This document shows, piece by piece, positions 11,641 through 24,188 of a stretch of DNA of 64,000 nucleotides. Source of the stretch: Lichtheimia corymbifera B2541 (taxonomy: Eukaryota; Mucoromycota; Mucoromycetes; Mucorales; Lichtheimiaceae); the NCBI GenBank assembly GCA_000697475.1, contig JNEU01001155.1:38525-102524 (forward strand). The letters run 5' to 3'. Numbering within the stretch: position 1 is the stretch's first letter; each line of letters begins with the position of its first letter. The notes beneath the pieces are model-generated. The model was not told the origin of the DNA and searched no databases. It saw only the letters and a program-made list of their open reading frames with translations. The position numbers and the translations under genes are program-made.

Positions 11641-12574
11641 ATGAATCCAGTACGCGCTCTTGTTCGACAGGCAGCCATTCAGCGCAACGTCATTACTCGT
11701 CGAGCCATCCATTCATCTCCTGCAGCATTGTCAGACGCGCTGTTTGTGGTATGTTGAATAATATCCACAGACACACACACACACCCATCGAAACTTACTC
11801 TTTACACCAATATATCTCCAGCATCGCGATACCGCCGAGAACAATCCCAATATTCCCTTTGAATTCAATGCCGACAACAAGAAGCGTATTGAAGAGATCT
11901 TGAAAAAGTATCCTCCTCAGTACAAGAAGGCTGCTATCATGCCTCTTTTGGACTTGGGTCAAAGACAACACGGCTTTACATCCATCTCTGTCATGAACGA
12001 AGTTGCTCGCTTGCTCGAAGTTCCTCCTATGCGTGTGTACGAAGTTGCCACTTTTTACACCATGTTCAACAGGTAACCATGATTACAAGGTCAACAACAA
12101 TGAAACCAGATCCACTAATAATACAATGTAGAGAGCCTGTTGGCAAGAACTTTTTGCAGCTCTGCACTACTACTCCTTGTCAATTGGGTGGCTGTGGCTC
12201 TACCAAGATTCTCGACACCATCAAGGAACATCTCGGTATTAACGTCGGTGAGACTACCAAGGATGGTCTCTTTACTCTTGTCGAGGTTGAATGTGCTGGT
12301 GCTTGTGTGAATGCTCCTGTTATGGCCATCAATGATGATTACTATGTAAGTTTTATTGGGATAAAGATGGTGGATTTACTAATCATCTATCTATAAACAG
12401 GAGGATCTTACTCCCGAGACCACCAAGAAGCTTCTCGATAACATCAAGGCTGGTAAGCCCATCAAGGCTGGTCCTCAAACTGGTCGTCATACTTGTGAGC
12501 CTGCTCCTGGTGTCTACACTACCCTTAACTCGGAGCCCTATGGTCCTGGTTTCAAGGTTCGCTCCGATTTGTAA
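11641..12574 (+). CDS. NDUFV2: NADH:ubiquinone oxidoreductase 24-kDa subunit (NDUFV2/NuoE), 4 exons
   Basis: Mitochondrial complex I N-module subunit that carries the [2Fe-2S] cluster N1a next to the flavin subunit. Exons 11641-11748, 11822-12072, 12132-12345 and 12401-12574 give 248 aa. The N-terminus is Arg-rich and free of acidic residues ([18 protein letters not shown]), fitting a matrix-targeting presequence. Conserved blocks follow: [29 protein letters not shown], then the cluster ligands in [11 protein letters not shown] and VECAGAC. The C-terminus [11 protein letters not shown] is typical of the family. Length is normal for a fungal precursor. It is convergent with the mannosyltransferase gene to the right. 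Confidence 0.97.
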
Positions 12575-12788
12575 GAACAAGATACATCCATCCTATACAA
12601 AGCAGCCTTTAGAGACAACCACAAACACACACTCACATTTCTCGTCCGCAACACACACATCACCAACAATGTTTTTTATCATCGATAAATTCGACATACA
12701 TCAGCTTTTTTGTTTTTCAATTGTGGAATTGGTATCCGGAAGTGAGGGATGATTACAGTCAATGGGATTGTATTTCAATGCGAGCATA

Positions 12789-14014
12789 TTATAAGGGATT
12801 AGTATTATCGCCTGCATGATAAACTGTATAACCAGGTACGCCGTATACTGTGAACCCCATTGCATTGGCAACCTTGCCAAAAGCTTCAGTCTCCACTTCA
12901 TGTTGGTATACAAACGGCGGGAAATTGGCACCTTCTCGATGCACATGCGATTTGACCAGGGTAAAGGTGGTTCCCACACTATCTAAGCGTACTCGATGTT
13001 CAGGCCCAAGATGCGTTGGCATGTCTACGAGCTAGCAACAATATGAGATCTCCGATTTTCCCTTGACCTTTGTGTGACCTTTGAGACTTACCAGTGAGCG
13101 ACCAGAAGCAACATCATTGTATCCTAGATATGAAAGTATCAAAATGCTTAGAATAAAGTTGGATTGAGAGAGCCATATTGATAGTATCTACCTTCCATCA
13201 TAATATAATCTTGGCCAACCCTTTGTTGCATATCGAGTGAATAATCTGTTTCAGCCCAATTATTCCTATCATAGGCCCAAAACACGTGATCTTCTCGTTG
13301 CATCAAGCAGTTGGGAACAATAACGTCGACATTGGCACGCATCAGGTCATCAAAGATGGTGGGTGGGTAATCGACCACCTCCACGTCTATCCAAGCGACC
13401 CAGCTATGATATTCACGCAAGGCGGCTGTCAGTAAAATGTTGCGAGCTCTGGCCATTAATGATCGTTGGTACGGCCCATGACTTTGGACATGCAAATCTG
13501 GCATATGCCGCTCATAAACAATGATATCGTTAAAAGCGTTTGACCACCTTCCTTGCCATTGCTGTATCTGATGCATGAAGGTATTGGAATCAAGGAGCGA
13601 TTTCTCAGTAACCAGTAATCCAATCGAAATGAGATGGTTCGGATAGGTGGATCGATCAAGTAGCTCAAAGTAACGTTCCAGGAACGATTTGGCACGTGTG
13701 GTATTCGTCAATGGAGTAAGCACTAAAAGATGTTCGCCTTGTTCACGTGCCTTGGATGTAGCATTAAGATTATTGAGATTGAGGTAATAAGGTGAAGACG
13801 AAGAAGACGAGGATAAGATTGATGATGATAATTTGCTTGCTGATGATGGTGGTAGATTCGGCTGAGTCAATTGTAGTCGTCGTGTATTGCCCTGGCATGA
13901 TGCGGATGATGATGATATAGGATGGCTTTTGTTGATGACAAGTGTCGAAAATGTGTATGCGAATAATAAAAAGAGCACTGTGCCGAGTGCAATCAATCGC
14001 TTGCCACCTCGCAT
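12789..14014 (-). CDS. ANP1/MNN9/VAN1-family Golgi mannosyltransferase (GT62), 3 exons
   Basis: Predicted Golgi alpha-mannosyltransferase that extends N-glycan mannan. Exons 14014-13192, 13123-13092 and 13031-12789 give 365 aa. A short basic tail (MRGGKRL) is followed by one hydrophobic signal anchor (residues about 8-27), typical of type II Golgi enzymes, then a Ser-rich stem. The catalytic domain shows LVLTPLTN, RSLMARARNILL, and the metal-binding region VAWIDVEVVDYPP, followed by DVIVPNCL. The C-terminal part has VETEAFGKVANAMGF and VYGVPGYTVYHA, also family features. Which of the three yeast paralogues it corresponds to cannot be decided here. Confidence 0.9.
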
Positions 14015-14694
14015 GATTAGGTGTGTGAAAGTGTGTGTGTGTGGAAGAGAAAAAAAGAGGCAGTTCTAAAAAAGCAACCAGAAAATAGGTTGGTTAAGGT
14101 ATTGTGCACCCAAGCCCCGAAAGGATAATATGTGTACGACATCATCAGTACTTAGCACGATTCTTTTTTCTCCACTCACATCTTTTTGGATTGATGAGCT
14201 TGCGGTCTGCCTTATTTTCCTCGTTTACTCTACAATTTCTGGCACATTTACCTATAATAGTATCCCATCAGACATCCACAATCATCCTTTGTTAGTACCC
14301 TCCATTGATGTTGCACATTAAAAAAGATCGACATCATTCGTTCCATGTACTCGGATATCGCTCCCAGGAACAACGCCGACGAAAAACGTAGTCAATGGAG
14401 CACATACATATTCTCATGGTATACCTTTAATGTCGAAACCTTTGTTTATTATGTGCTGGTGTACAGCCAAGAATGTATCAGCTTTTTCAATTGGGTGGTT
14501 ACACACCGCCAAAAGCGACATGCAGATCAGGAAAGGATTGTTCATTGTGTGTGATTCGAATGATGCAACGTTATGCGCACTGCATATGCTGCTGTCAAGG
14601 GAGATATAGCGACGTGCATATATACATGTGGGTTGCATACGAGTTGGAGAAGGTGAGTGAGTGGTTATGTACATCGTTGATGTGATGATCCGTT
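14015..14694. other. Intergenic: promoter of the mannosyltransferase gene, 3' end of SWIRM gene
   Basis: No gene-like frame. A GT-rich then purine-rich tract (14021-14060), pyrimidine-rich on the coding strand, abuts the start codon at 14014. Confidence 0.5.
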
Positions 14695-15616
14695 TTATAA
14701 TGTGGCACTGCCGCTGTGATTGATCATGTTACTGCCAGGCCATTTGGGGCCAAGCCAGCCAAGTCTACCAAAGGCACTCCAAAGATGGCTGATCTTGTTG
14801 ACATCGATACGGCATAGCTTTTGTGCCTCTGATTTACGAAATGGTGTGTTGTTTTTATAGGCATCTTGGGCTGCAAGAATGAGCGCACGCTTGCATCGAA
14901 TATACTGTTCTGGAAATAAACGCAACGTAGAAGCAATGGCCACTTCGCCTGGATGCAACCTTTCATAATATTTGCATGATCGAATATCCAATGGGGTCCC
15001 TGTACATAAACAGGCATGTTAAGGGAAAAATTATTCATCCTATAATGATACCACCGCGCATACCTTTCCATCGGACACTGACAGTAGGCTTGGCATCGAA
15101 AACGCGGATATCAGGGATCCAGCAGCTTGCATCAAATATTTCGGATTCTGGTGCCTCAGGATCGATCGTGTCGTACGCAAGAGCGGCATGTGTCTCCGCT
15201 TTTTTGGTGGTAGGATGTCGTTTGTTTGTACGTCGCTTTGGCTTATGAATGCTGAGAGATACCAATGACACAGGATCATCAAGTCCTCTTTTCCTGCGCC
15301 TTATTCCTTTGGTGTTGTCGTTGTTATCAGACTGTTGTTGTAAAGGGCGTTTCTTGATAGGCATAGCATGTAACGGAGGCACAGGTACTCGTTCATCATC
15401 ATCATCATCAAGGATGGGTTGCTTCTTTGGCAAAACACTAGTAGGATGACGATGGCGTGTTGACTCACTGACACATACATGAAACACTGAGTCTGTAGGA
15501 GATGGTGTGTTTGATGATGAGCTCATGGTATTTAAAAAGAAAGGTTTAGGTGTTGAGCTGCAATAAGTGAAAGCGTCATCTGGCGTTGTCGGGTTGATGA
15601 TTGAAGCAATATCCAT
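14695..15616 (-). CDS. SWIRM-domain chromatin protein (Fun19/Laf-like), 2 exons
   Basis: Predicted nuclear protein of 285 aa; exons 15616-15064 and 14999-14695. The first 185 residues are disordered, with an acidic run (LDDDDDERV) and basic clusters (KGIRRRKRGL, KPKRRTNKR) that could be nuclear localisation signals. The C-terminal 90 residues form a SWIRM domain: LHPGEVAIASTLRLFPEQY, then CKRALILAA, FRKSEAQKLCRIDVNKISHL and FGRLGWLGP. SWIRM domains bind DNA or nucleosomes and occur in histone deacetylase, demethylase and remodelling complexes. The layout (long disordered N-terminus, terminal SWIRM) resembles yeast Fun19 and S. pombe Laf1/Laf2, which associate with Rpd3L/Clr6. That complex membership is inference. 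Confidence 0.88.
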
Positions 15617-16298
15617 AATGTTGGTTATATCAAGTAAAAGGAAGGGAGATGATGGTGGTGAGAAGAAGAAAGGGACAAGGAAGAAGGAGTGCCCTTTTAT
15701 ATGGATAGGTTAGGCTACACATTGTTGCTTGGCATACATAATCTGCCACACATACCTCCGTTTCCCACTCGACGATCCTATCACTTTGTCGAGCCATTAT
15801 TGGATGGGCTGCTCTCGTGTAGATTGTTAGCTTAACTTTTGAGACCAGGGAGTAGAACCACCAACCATTTTTAGATAAGCAACGACTTTTTGCGTCGATC
15901 CCCGCTCAGTGAATACCACCGTGCACACTCCCCTTATCCGCCGCCCCCATCATCCTATTCTTATATAAACATACATAGATGTTAACTCAAATTTTCTTTT
16001 CATCACAGCTCAACCCCAATATCATTCTCCACATTCTGTAATCTGGTTGATGGTTATGGTGGTCATTGTTTAAAAGCAACCCCTCTTTCATTCACGCTAT
16101 TCCTCTGTATCGGCACAAAGAACCCATCATGATTGTGTAGATCAATATATCAATGTCAGGAATAATAGTAATGCAAATAACGTAATTATTGGGAGAAGAA
16201 CGAGTCCGTGGGCCAGCCGCGGTTGTGTGCGTATTGGATGGTTGGTTATAAAGTTCCCGGAATCATGCTAACTGTGTATGTGTGTGTTGTATCATTTT
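15617..16298. other. Intergenic: promoter of SWIRM gene, 3' region of BEM2-like gene
   Basis: No gene-like frame. A stretch TTTTATATGGATAGG at about 15695-15709 could serve as a TATA-type element for the SWIRM gene on the minus strand. Nothing else stands out. Confidence 0.4.
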
Positions 16299-19200
16299 TC
16301 ACTGATCTCGGCCAATGTTGCTTGCTGTTGATATCTTGAATCCATCATCGTCGTTGCCATCGCCATCATTGGGTTGTTGGGTGGCTGTGGTTGTCGAGGA
16401 TACATCACCATGTTGCTCTTCATCATCCCCTTCTTCCTGTTCCATCTCGTCACTTTCCACGTCAAACAAGTAGTGATAATGCAGTATAAGGTATTTGACG
16501 ATTGTTTGATGATGACCGAGATTGGACATGGTGGTGGCAAATGATGCCGGGCCAGGTGCTGGTTGTAGCAAAGTGGGTCCGAATACGATGGCGAGATTCG
16601 TTGCATACATATGGTTGACCGCTTCAAAGTCCGTAACACTAGATATTTTTATATCAGCATTACACGCTATAAAAAATGCATATTCATTTGATACTTACAT
16701 TACAAAATGCTGAATGAGTCGTTTGAGAAGGATATAATTGGGCTCTGGTAACTTTTTCAAAACTTGTTTAATGAGATAAACCCGTTGATCGTGATCTTCG
16801 GATGCTGTTATAGATGATGATTAGTGATATGAGCTAAATATACTGGTGCGTGATAAATTTTACCTGAGGCATGAATAAACTCGTCATAGTATGTGTGTGT
16901 CAATAAAGAACCAGGAATACTGCGTATAAATTGCTTGAACGCATCGGCAATAACATTGACATCAGCCCAATCAGGGTCACTCAAGTCCACGGCCGCCATA
17001 TCCCGATTAAAAGCAGCTTTGAGCTGTTCAACGGTGGAGCCTGTACCAGCCATGCGATAAATGCCCACCTCTTCCAGACCACGTTTTTCAATCTCGCTGA
17101 TACATTTCTCAGCAATCAGTGGCACGTTCCCATCAGCCATCAATGTTGATAAATCCATGCCATAAACAGATCGACGAGTGTAGTAGGCGGAGCTTGGGGT
17201 ATCGCACTCGGTCAAATGATGAGCTGCTGTTGCACCACTGCTGTTGCGATTATCTTCGGATTCTGCGGCAAGGACACTACGCCGTTTTACAGCTCCTGCA
17301 TGTGCTGCATTGTTGATTTGAAGCATCCAATCGTGCATCTCATCCCAGCTTGTGCCTTGGAACAAGTATTGTCCTCCTTCTTCTGTCACAACCCGGAACA
17401 CATGATCCCGCCGTGTACAAGCACTTGCTACTGATGTCGTTGCATGAATAAGATTGATCACTGTTGAAGCTTTGGCAGTTGCAAGCACGTCACTAGCATC
17501 CATTGTCGTGGTTGATGTCGACTCAGCATGACTACCACCCGTTTTCCGATTGCGAAAGAGTGCATTGAATTTGGGCAAATGATGATGGTGGTGATGACCT
17601 TGTTTCTGTTGGTTGCGTCGTTCCTGTTTCTCAAGATAACGTTGCTGTTCCAATTGTCGTTTCTGGAGCTTATGTTGCAAATCACGCCATTCTTTGTCAA
17701 TTCGATCACGTTCCTTGATATCACGCTTGAGTTTGTCCAGCTGCTCAGCTACCAGTTTGTTGAACACTGTTGTTCGAGTATAATGTCCTTTGGATCCTGC
17801 ACGTGTTGATAAACCACCTCCAGCTCGATTCTCACGATATGCCATATCCTTGAGCTCCTTCCATGTTGGCTTTTTCTGATTGGGGGAAATGATAAACGCA
17901 AGATTGCTGCTAGCGTCATTGTTGCCAGCTTCCTCAAGATCCATCTGAGAATTCATCACAAGCTGAAGGAAATGGAACACGTATCGCCGCTTGTCGAAAT
18001 TGATCATGTGTTGTTGTCGGTTATAGGTATCCGGTACAGCTGCACATAGTTCAATCATCCTGTCAAAGATCCACCCAACGCTTGGTACCAGTCGCATTGT
18101 ATTGCTGTCGTCGTCATAGATATCCTCATTTCCCTTGTTGCGTTGCTGTACATGAGATAACAAGTTTTCCAATGTATCTAGCTGCGTCAAGCCATAATGT
18201 CGCATCACTTGTGACCATGCCTTGGTAAACACACGCACTTCAGGGCTGATGAGTGCTGATGCTATCGCATATTCGACAAATCCAGGTACACGTCTCGGAC
18301 GATCATCAACGTCTCTCAACTCGGGAAACAATGCCATTTGCTCAGTTACTCCTTTGCTGATCATGAGCATTTGCAAAAACTTGTGGATACGTTGAACGCG
18401 TGTTGCGAGGTCGATATCCATGGCAGTCGTTTCATGGATCACCAAGCTGCGGATAATAAAATGCATGCAATAAAGATACTGAATCGAGCTTGGGAATGCC
18501 AATAACAGATCATCTGCTGAGAAAGCTGACGGTGACACTATGGATCGTCGAGCACCTTCAATAGCCGTAAATATATCCGACACCATTACATCCTCAGCTG
18601 CAATGTGGTAGCTGTTAGGCTGTGCAGTTGGACAATCTCGTACAGAGGACAAGGACGATGACAATGGCGGAGTTTGTGATGCCTTATGAGCTGGTAACCA
18701 TGCATACAAGTCGCTCGATTGTGCTTCAAATACGTCAAACGTCTGTATCCAATCTTGAAGAGTCACTGATGCAAACAATTGATGCACACAACGATCCGTT
18801 TGTTCAAGAAGAGTCCAAGCTGATTGTTGATCTGAAAGCGTTTCTTTCCCCAATTCTTCCAATGGCTTGCTTATCAGCGAAAATGCCTGCGATTGACGAC
18901 TGCTTTGGGTCACAGCTACACTGAAGCGTTGCATTCCGGTTGTCAGCTGAGTATACAAGTCATCCACTTTTCTACTGCATGTTGTGTCGTAGCTGATAGC
19001 TTTCAAATCATAGCAGGGTGAAAGAATCTTTTGAATAAATTGTTGTCGTAATTCATTCAATTGTCGATGAATAGCGTGAGCCACTGAAAGCGCTGATTGG
19101 GTATCCTTGGATTCTTTCTTTTGCCGTAAAGGTGTGGTCCACTCATCGATAGCTGCCTGCGTCTGTTCCAAAAAGCGACTGAAATGCCCAAGGATCTCTA

Positions 19201-22200
19201 TCTCGTCCACAAAGTCGTAAAAATGCTCTTCGGTCCAATACAACATCAAGTGGGTCACACGTAGTTGTGTTGATGCTACGAAACGCCAGTCAAAGTCCTG
19301 GTTGTTGTCAGCCTTAAACACCGTTTCCAATGCATTACGGGTCTCTTTTCTAGCCTGTCGACTAGCCGCAACTGCACCAGTGAACTTTTTCCGCATGAGA
19401 TCCAACAATTGAACGCATGAGCAAAAGCTACGATAAGTAACAAAAAAGGCGCTGGTATATTCTTCCTCGTCAATCGTCAAGTAGCGTGGTGTCTCTTCCA
19501 AGTTGCCATTCAACAAGGATGGTAATTGCCATTGCTCGCGCATATCCTTGTTATAGGCTGATACACCATGCACCAATGTATCCACCAGATGCTCGAGTAA
19601 GCCAGCCTTCACATTGACTAGCACTGATTGCCCTTCTTGTTGCTGATTGTCGCCCCACAGTAGAATATCCTCTTCCTTACGTGGTGCATCACCGCTGAGT
19701 GTTCCTGATCGTGATCGCATACCCGAGCTTCCCTTTTCAGTCAATGCCAAAAATCCACTCGATGTGCTCTTTTTGAGTGATGGGGATGGTGACTTTTTGG
19801 TGACTGAATCATCCGATTGTAATAAAGTAGATGCCTTCAGGATAAGGTTTCCATTCTCAGCAACAATCAACCACTCGCCGCTGTATTTTTCTCGGTGCTG
19901 AATAGCTTCGACTAGTGCTTTGGCAGTGGATGTACCATGCTTTTGTGACACCAAAGATCCGAGCCATGTCCTGCTGTGTAACGAATCCAAATAACTGCTG
20001 TCCATGGTGGCACCATCATCACTCTGCATAAATCGCGTTGCTGTGTCACCCACTGCACGTCCTGGTGGGAAGCTGTAAGTGCGTCTTCGAAACAATTTAC
20101 GTCGAGTGACACGTGGCAATTTTTGTTGTCGTGATTGATCATACGAGAATCCATGTGTGGGTGGTGGTGGTCGCGTAGCAACGGTGGAACTTGTACTCAT
20201 GCTTACGAGACTCGTGGGCGTGCGAGGAAGGGTTACTGAAGATCCATGTTCACCAGAATCCGATTTCACGCTGTGACTCGAATTCTTTTTGCGTAGATTG
20301 GTGCGAGGTGATGAAGATGTATCATGTTGAGGATGCTCCACAGGCTGAAATAAACGATAGCCTTCCAAAACTTCAGGAAAAGTCAATGTCAATGACGACG
20401 GTGGTGCTACATTGGTGCCGTGTAAGGAATCAAATTTGCGATGCCGATCGAAGCTTTGTCCAAATATCCGTGGTTCACATCCTAGCGAGCATTCATGCAA
20501 ATACTTGAAATCATGTGGGGCTGAAATAAAGGTGGTTACGGAATGATCGAAGAATGCTTGAAGAGGACCCACCACTTGGAACGGATATCCATTGTCTGGT
20601 AATGGTTTCATCGTACGCTTCCAATGATCAAGACTTGTTTGCACGGCTTGATAGATCATCCAATACTTTGCAAAGTTGACACCGCCTTCAGTATAACAAT
20701 CCTTGATATGCTTGCGTAATCGATCCACTGATTGTCGTATAGGGCCAAAGAATGCAAGGTCATTGCTGGATTGTTGAGGAGCATCCATGACACGTGTAAA
20801 CTTGTCCAGAATTGGAGAATGTTCCCATCCACTGATCCAAATTTCTTGCGTAAAGAAGCCATACTCCATCAATCGATTCACCCAATCTTGAGCCACCATC
20901 TCAACCAGTGCACGGTCAACCGATTTCCATGATTCCTTCAATCGTATCACTCCTAACGAACAGATCGCTGATGCCACTGCACACCATCCTGTCATATCAC
21001 CCAAGTCAAGCAGTGAGCTGCCCACTCGTATCCAGTGTTCCAAAAGCTGTGTGCGCAACAGAGTACTATTCTCCTCAATGATATTCCCTTCCATGCTATC
21101 TTGTCGATGATGCTGAGAGTCGATCAGAATATGATGTCGTATCAACTTGGCAATAAAATGGGGTGCAGCTGCTGTGAATACCACCGAATTGAGGATCTGT
21201 GCTGAAATGTGTGGTCTCGGTACATAGGTCAACAAGCTGATCAATGCATCCTTATGCAATCGGTGTTGTGTCAAATGAAACATGTAGAGTTGTTCTGCAA
21301 AACGTTGAGGATGGATACTGAGAAAGAGTCCTGGTGTTAATCCGGTGATCAATAGGTTGGATAAATTGATATCTGATCGACCCAGTTGTGAAGCTTGAAT
21401 GCTTTCCGCTGCATCATCCCAAGATACTGCTGATTCAACATTGGCTTGTTCACCAGCTTCCCCATTCCGATTGACCGTTGCAAGAATCAATTCGCGTGTG
21501 ATCTTTGTCTTGTCCAGCAAAACAGGCGTATCCACCAAGGCATCTTCCAACATGTCGAGAATCGCAATCATTCCAGCAACAACGTCTCCCACCACATCCT
21601 GAGTGAATACATTGCACCAAACAGTAAACAGGTCAAGAATACGCTCGGTTGTGTTGTGCATGACTTGAGTGTCGCCATCATCCAATGTTTGCTGTAGATA
21701 TGATTTCATGGTTTCCAAGACAATGGCGCTCGTTGTGAACATGTTGTATGTCAATAAAAATGATCGTAAAAAGGTATCTGATGCTGATGAGGTGCATTGC
21801 TGAAATATCAATTCATGTACAAGAGCTTCAATCGTACCACCCTGAACAATTTGGTCCTCCTCCCCCATATGCAAATCTGGATGCGGTCCCGATCCGTTGT
21901 AGAGTGCATTGTCTTTCTTTTGGTCACCAGCACATGATATCTCCTTGGTCTTCATCAACGTATCAATCCATGATGTCTGAACATCAGCAGCACGCGTCGT
22001 AAAAATCCTCAATTCATCCCCGTATAGTAATGCAAACGAAGAAGATGCCTGTGGGTCCATGACACGTTGCTCAAGCTGTACATCATCGATTGGTACCCTG
22101 GCATCAATTTTCCATTGCTGCTGTTGCTGCTGATATGATGTGCTGCGTGCACAAATCACCACCTCGTGCTTATAAAGCAATAAAGCGACATGCTGCGATT

Positions 22201-23204
22201 CACCGGCTGACTTGATTTCTTTGAAGATGGCGCCATAAAGATATTCATCACGTTCACCAAGTTGATCGATGTTGATTGCTGATAATTCGACCGGGTCTGC
22301 GATGGTATCACCCACCGATTTGATAATCGAACTTGCTATGCTGCTACTGGATGGTGATGATGGCAAGTCATAGAGTTGTTGTTGTTGTTGAGGATGCGAT
22401 GATGATGATGATGGAAATAGTGCCTTGAAGGCTGATTCGGATGATATCTTGTATAGATACAATTTGTGACCTCGTAAGACGACGCGATAAGGTTTCCAGC
22501 CACGATCCAGTTTGGAAGCTTTGTGGAACGCTCTAAAGTCGGCCTTCTTGTAGAGGAAGCCTTCCTTGATCACAATGAGGCTCGTGCGTTTGCTTTCGGA
22601 CTTGCCTATCATATTTTACACACCGTGTCGGCATTTAACCTTGCAAAAGTATATAACCCTCCCCTCATCCATCCCCTACACTGCTGCTGCTGCTGTGTAT
22701 GTATCTATATTTACCTTCTCCTGCTCGTCGTCCATTATTATTATCATGATGCCGTGCAAGCAATCCCATAACAGACATAGGCCTTGTAAAACTAGTCGTT
22801 GTTGTTGTCGTATCTGATGTCGTCAACTGACTATTGGTATCCATGCAGTATTGCGGTTCTTCAAATGATCGAGATATGGGTCGTCCTGCGGGTGAAGAGC
22901 CTGATCGCCAAGCGTTTGATAATTGAGCAAGGTCAACAGAAGGAGAAGATCGATGTGAGCTGGAACGTGAATGTCCCGTTAATCGTGATGGCGCATCTTG
23001 ACACGTCTCAAGTTTGCTGGGTAAAGGTGGTTGTTGAGAAGGCTGGTTGCTACTACTACTGCCAATGCTGCTGCTACTACTGCTGGTGTTGCTGCTTGCT
23101 GTACCAGTGCCGTGAAATAGCCGGTTCCTCAAGTAAGAGAATGCACTGTTGCTATGGTGGGTGGTGTTCTCCTCACGATGCGTCTTTGTCTTTTTCGCCT
23201 TCAT
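16299..23204 (-). CDS. BEM2: BEM2-like RasGEF/PH/RhoGAP polarity protein, 2,225 aa, 4 exons
   Basis: Predicted Rho GTPase-activating protein controlling cell polarity and budding or hyphal growth. Exons 23204-22715, 22605-16864, 16804-16699 and 16638-16299 sum to 2,226 codons. Approximate order: Ser/Gln-rich N-terminus (1-165); PH-like domain (from about 175, EGFLYKK...GWKPYRVVLRGHKLYLYK); RasGEF N-terminal domain (about 420-500); Cdc25-like RasGEF domain (about 580-800, LLEHWIRVGSSLLDLGDMTG); a second RasGEF-N (YTSAFFVTYRSF, about 1250) and a diverged second Cdc25-like region to about 1700; basic coiled coil; PH domain; and a C-terminal RhoGAP with arginine-finger motif GIYRMAG. RhoGAP completes across exons 3-4 (NHMYATNLAIVFGPTLLQP). 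Length and order match yeast Bem2 (2,167 aa). Whether either RasGEF part is active is unknown. Confidence 0.9.
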
Positions 23205-24188
23205 CGTCTAAATAAAAGAGACCAGTATATGATCCGATGAGCACGAATGCTGAGAGTCAATGTGTGTAATGTCTCACTCTTTGTCACCGATATGAAACAA
23301 CGGTTAAAAGGAGAGCAAGACTCCACTCCTGAAAGGGCGTTCAATTTTGGGGTGAGAAATAAATGAAGAAAACGGTTGTCCAGCACTCGTTTGATATTTA
23401 CCGACTTGTTTTTGGGGTGATGTAAAAGTAGTAGTAAAACAACTGAAACCAACTCGATGGAAAAGAGTAGGAGAAAGAATAAATCAATGTGGGATGATCT
23501 ACGTGCGGATATTTTGACATGCAACCTGCTGCATGACAGCGCATCATTCACGTACTCTCGTGAGACTACCTATTATATCCAACCAATGTCACTCTCATAG
23601 GGGAGTCCACTGACAAAAACATGCTTCTTCCCTTTCAAATATGCTCTTGGATCGTGTCCTCTGATGTTCATGTCACTAAGGCTTTGGAGGAATTGAGCAG
23701 CTGTATTCCACTTTTCTCAATGCATGGATATGACAACCTCTTGCATCCCAGGAGTTATTAAGCAACGTGAAATAGACATGCGTATGTATGGTAGTCTAGT
23801 ATATTCCATCAGGGTGATGTGCTGTGTAAATAAAATTAGAATGGTTGACAACAACCATGCCCTTGTGAAAATTAGATATGACAAAGATGCCATTGATTTT
23901 AAACAGGGTAGTACAGGCAGCATCGCTCTTGTATATGATTTCAGTTGCCATGACAAAAGAAGTTCGTCAAGAATGATATGATTGAGTCTCCCTATATATG
24001 AACATAATACCCTTGACTCCCCCCTTATACTTGATATGCGCTTTAGATGATAAAGATGATGCCATTTGCACATAAGGGCAGCCCAAGAACCACCATCTCA
24101 TACATTGCATAAAATAGATATACATTCGCTTTTTAATTTTGAATAGACAACAATCCATAAACGCTTTCCCCAATCTAGTTTCCAATAA
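23205..24188. other. Intergenic: promoter of BEM2-like gene and 3' end of PRPP synthetase gene
   Basis: No supported gene. Frames of 85-118 codons on both strands between 23717 and 24073 overlap each other and carry no motif, so I treat them as chance. Confidence 0.5.

Noticed and set aside
23717..24073. 118-codon minus-strand frame upstream of the BEM2-like gene
   Set aside because: No motif, overlaps frames on the other strand, and is the downstream flank of PRPP synthetase.
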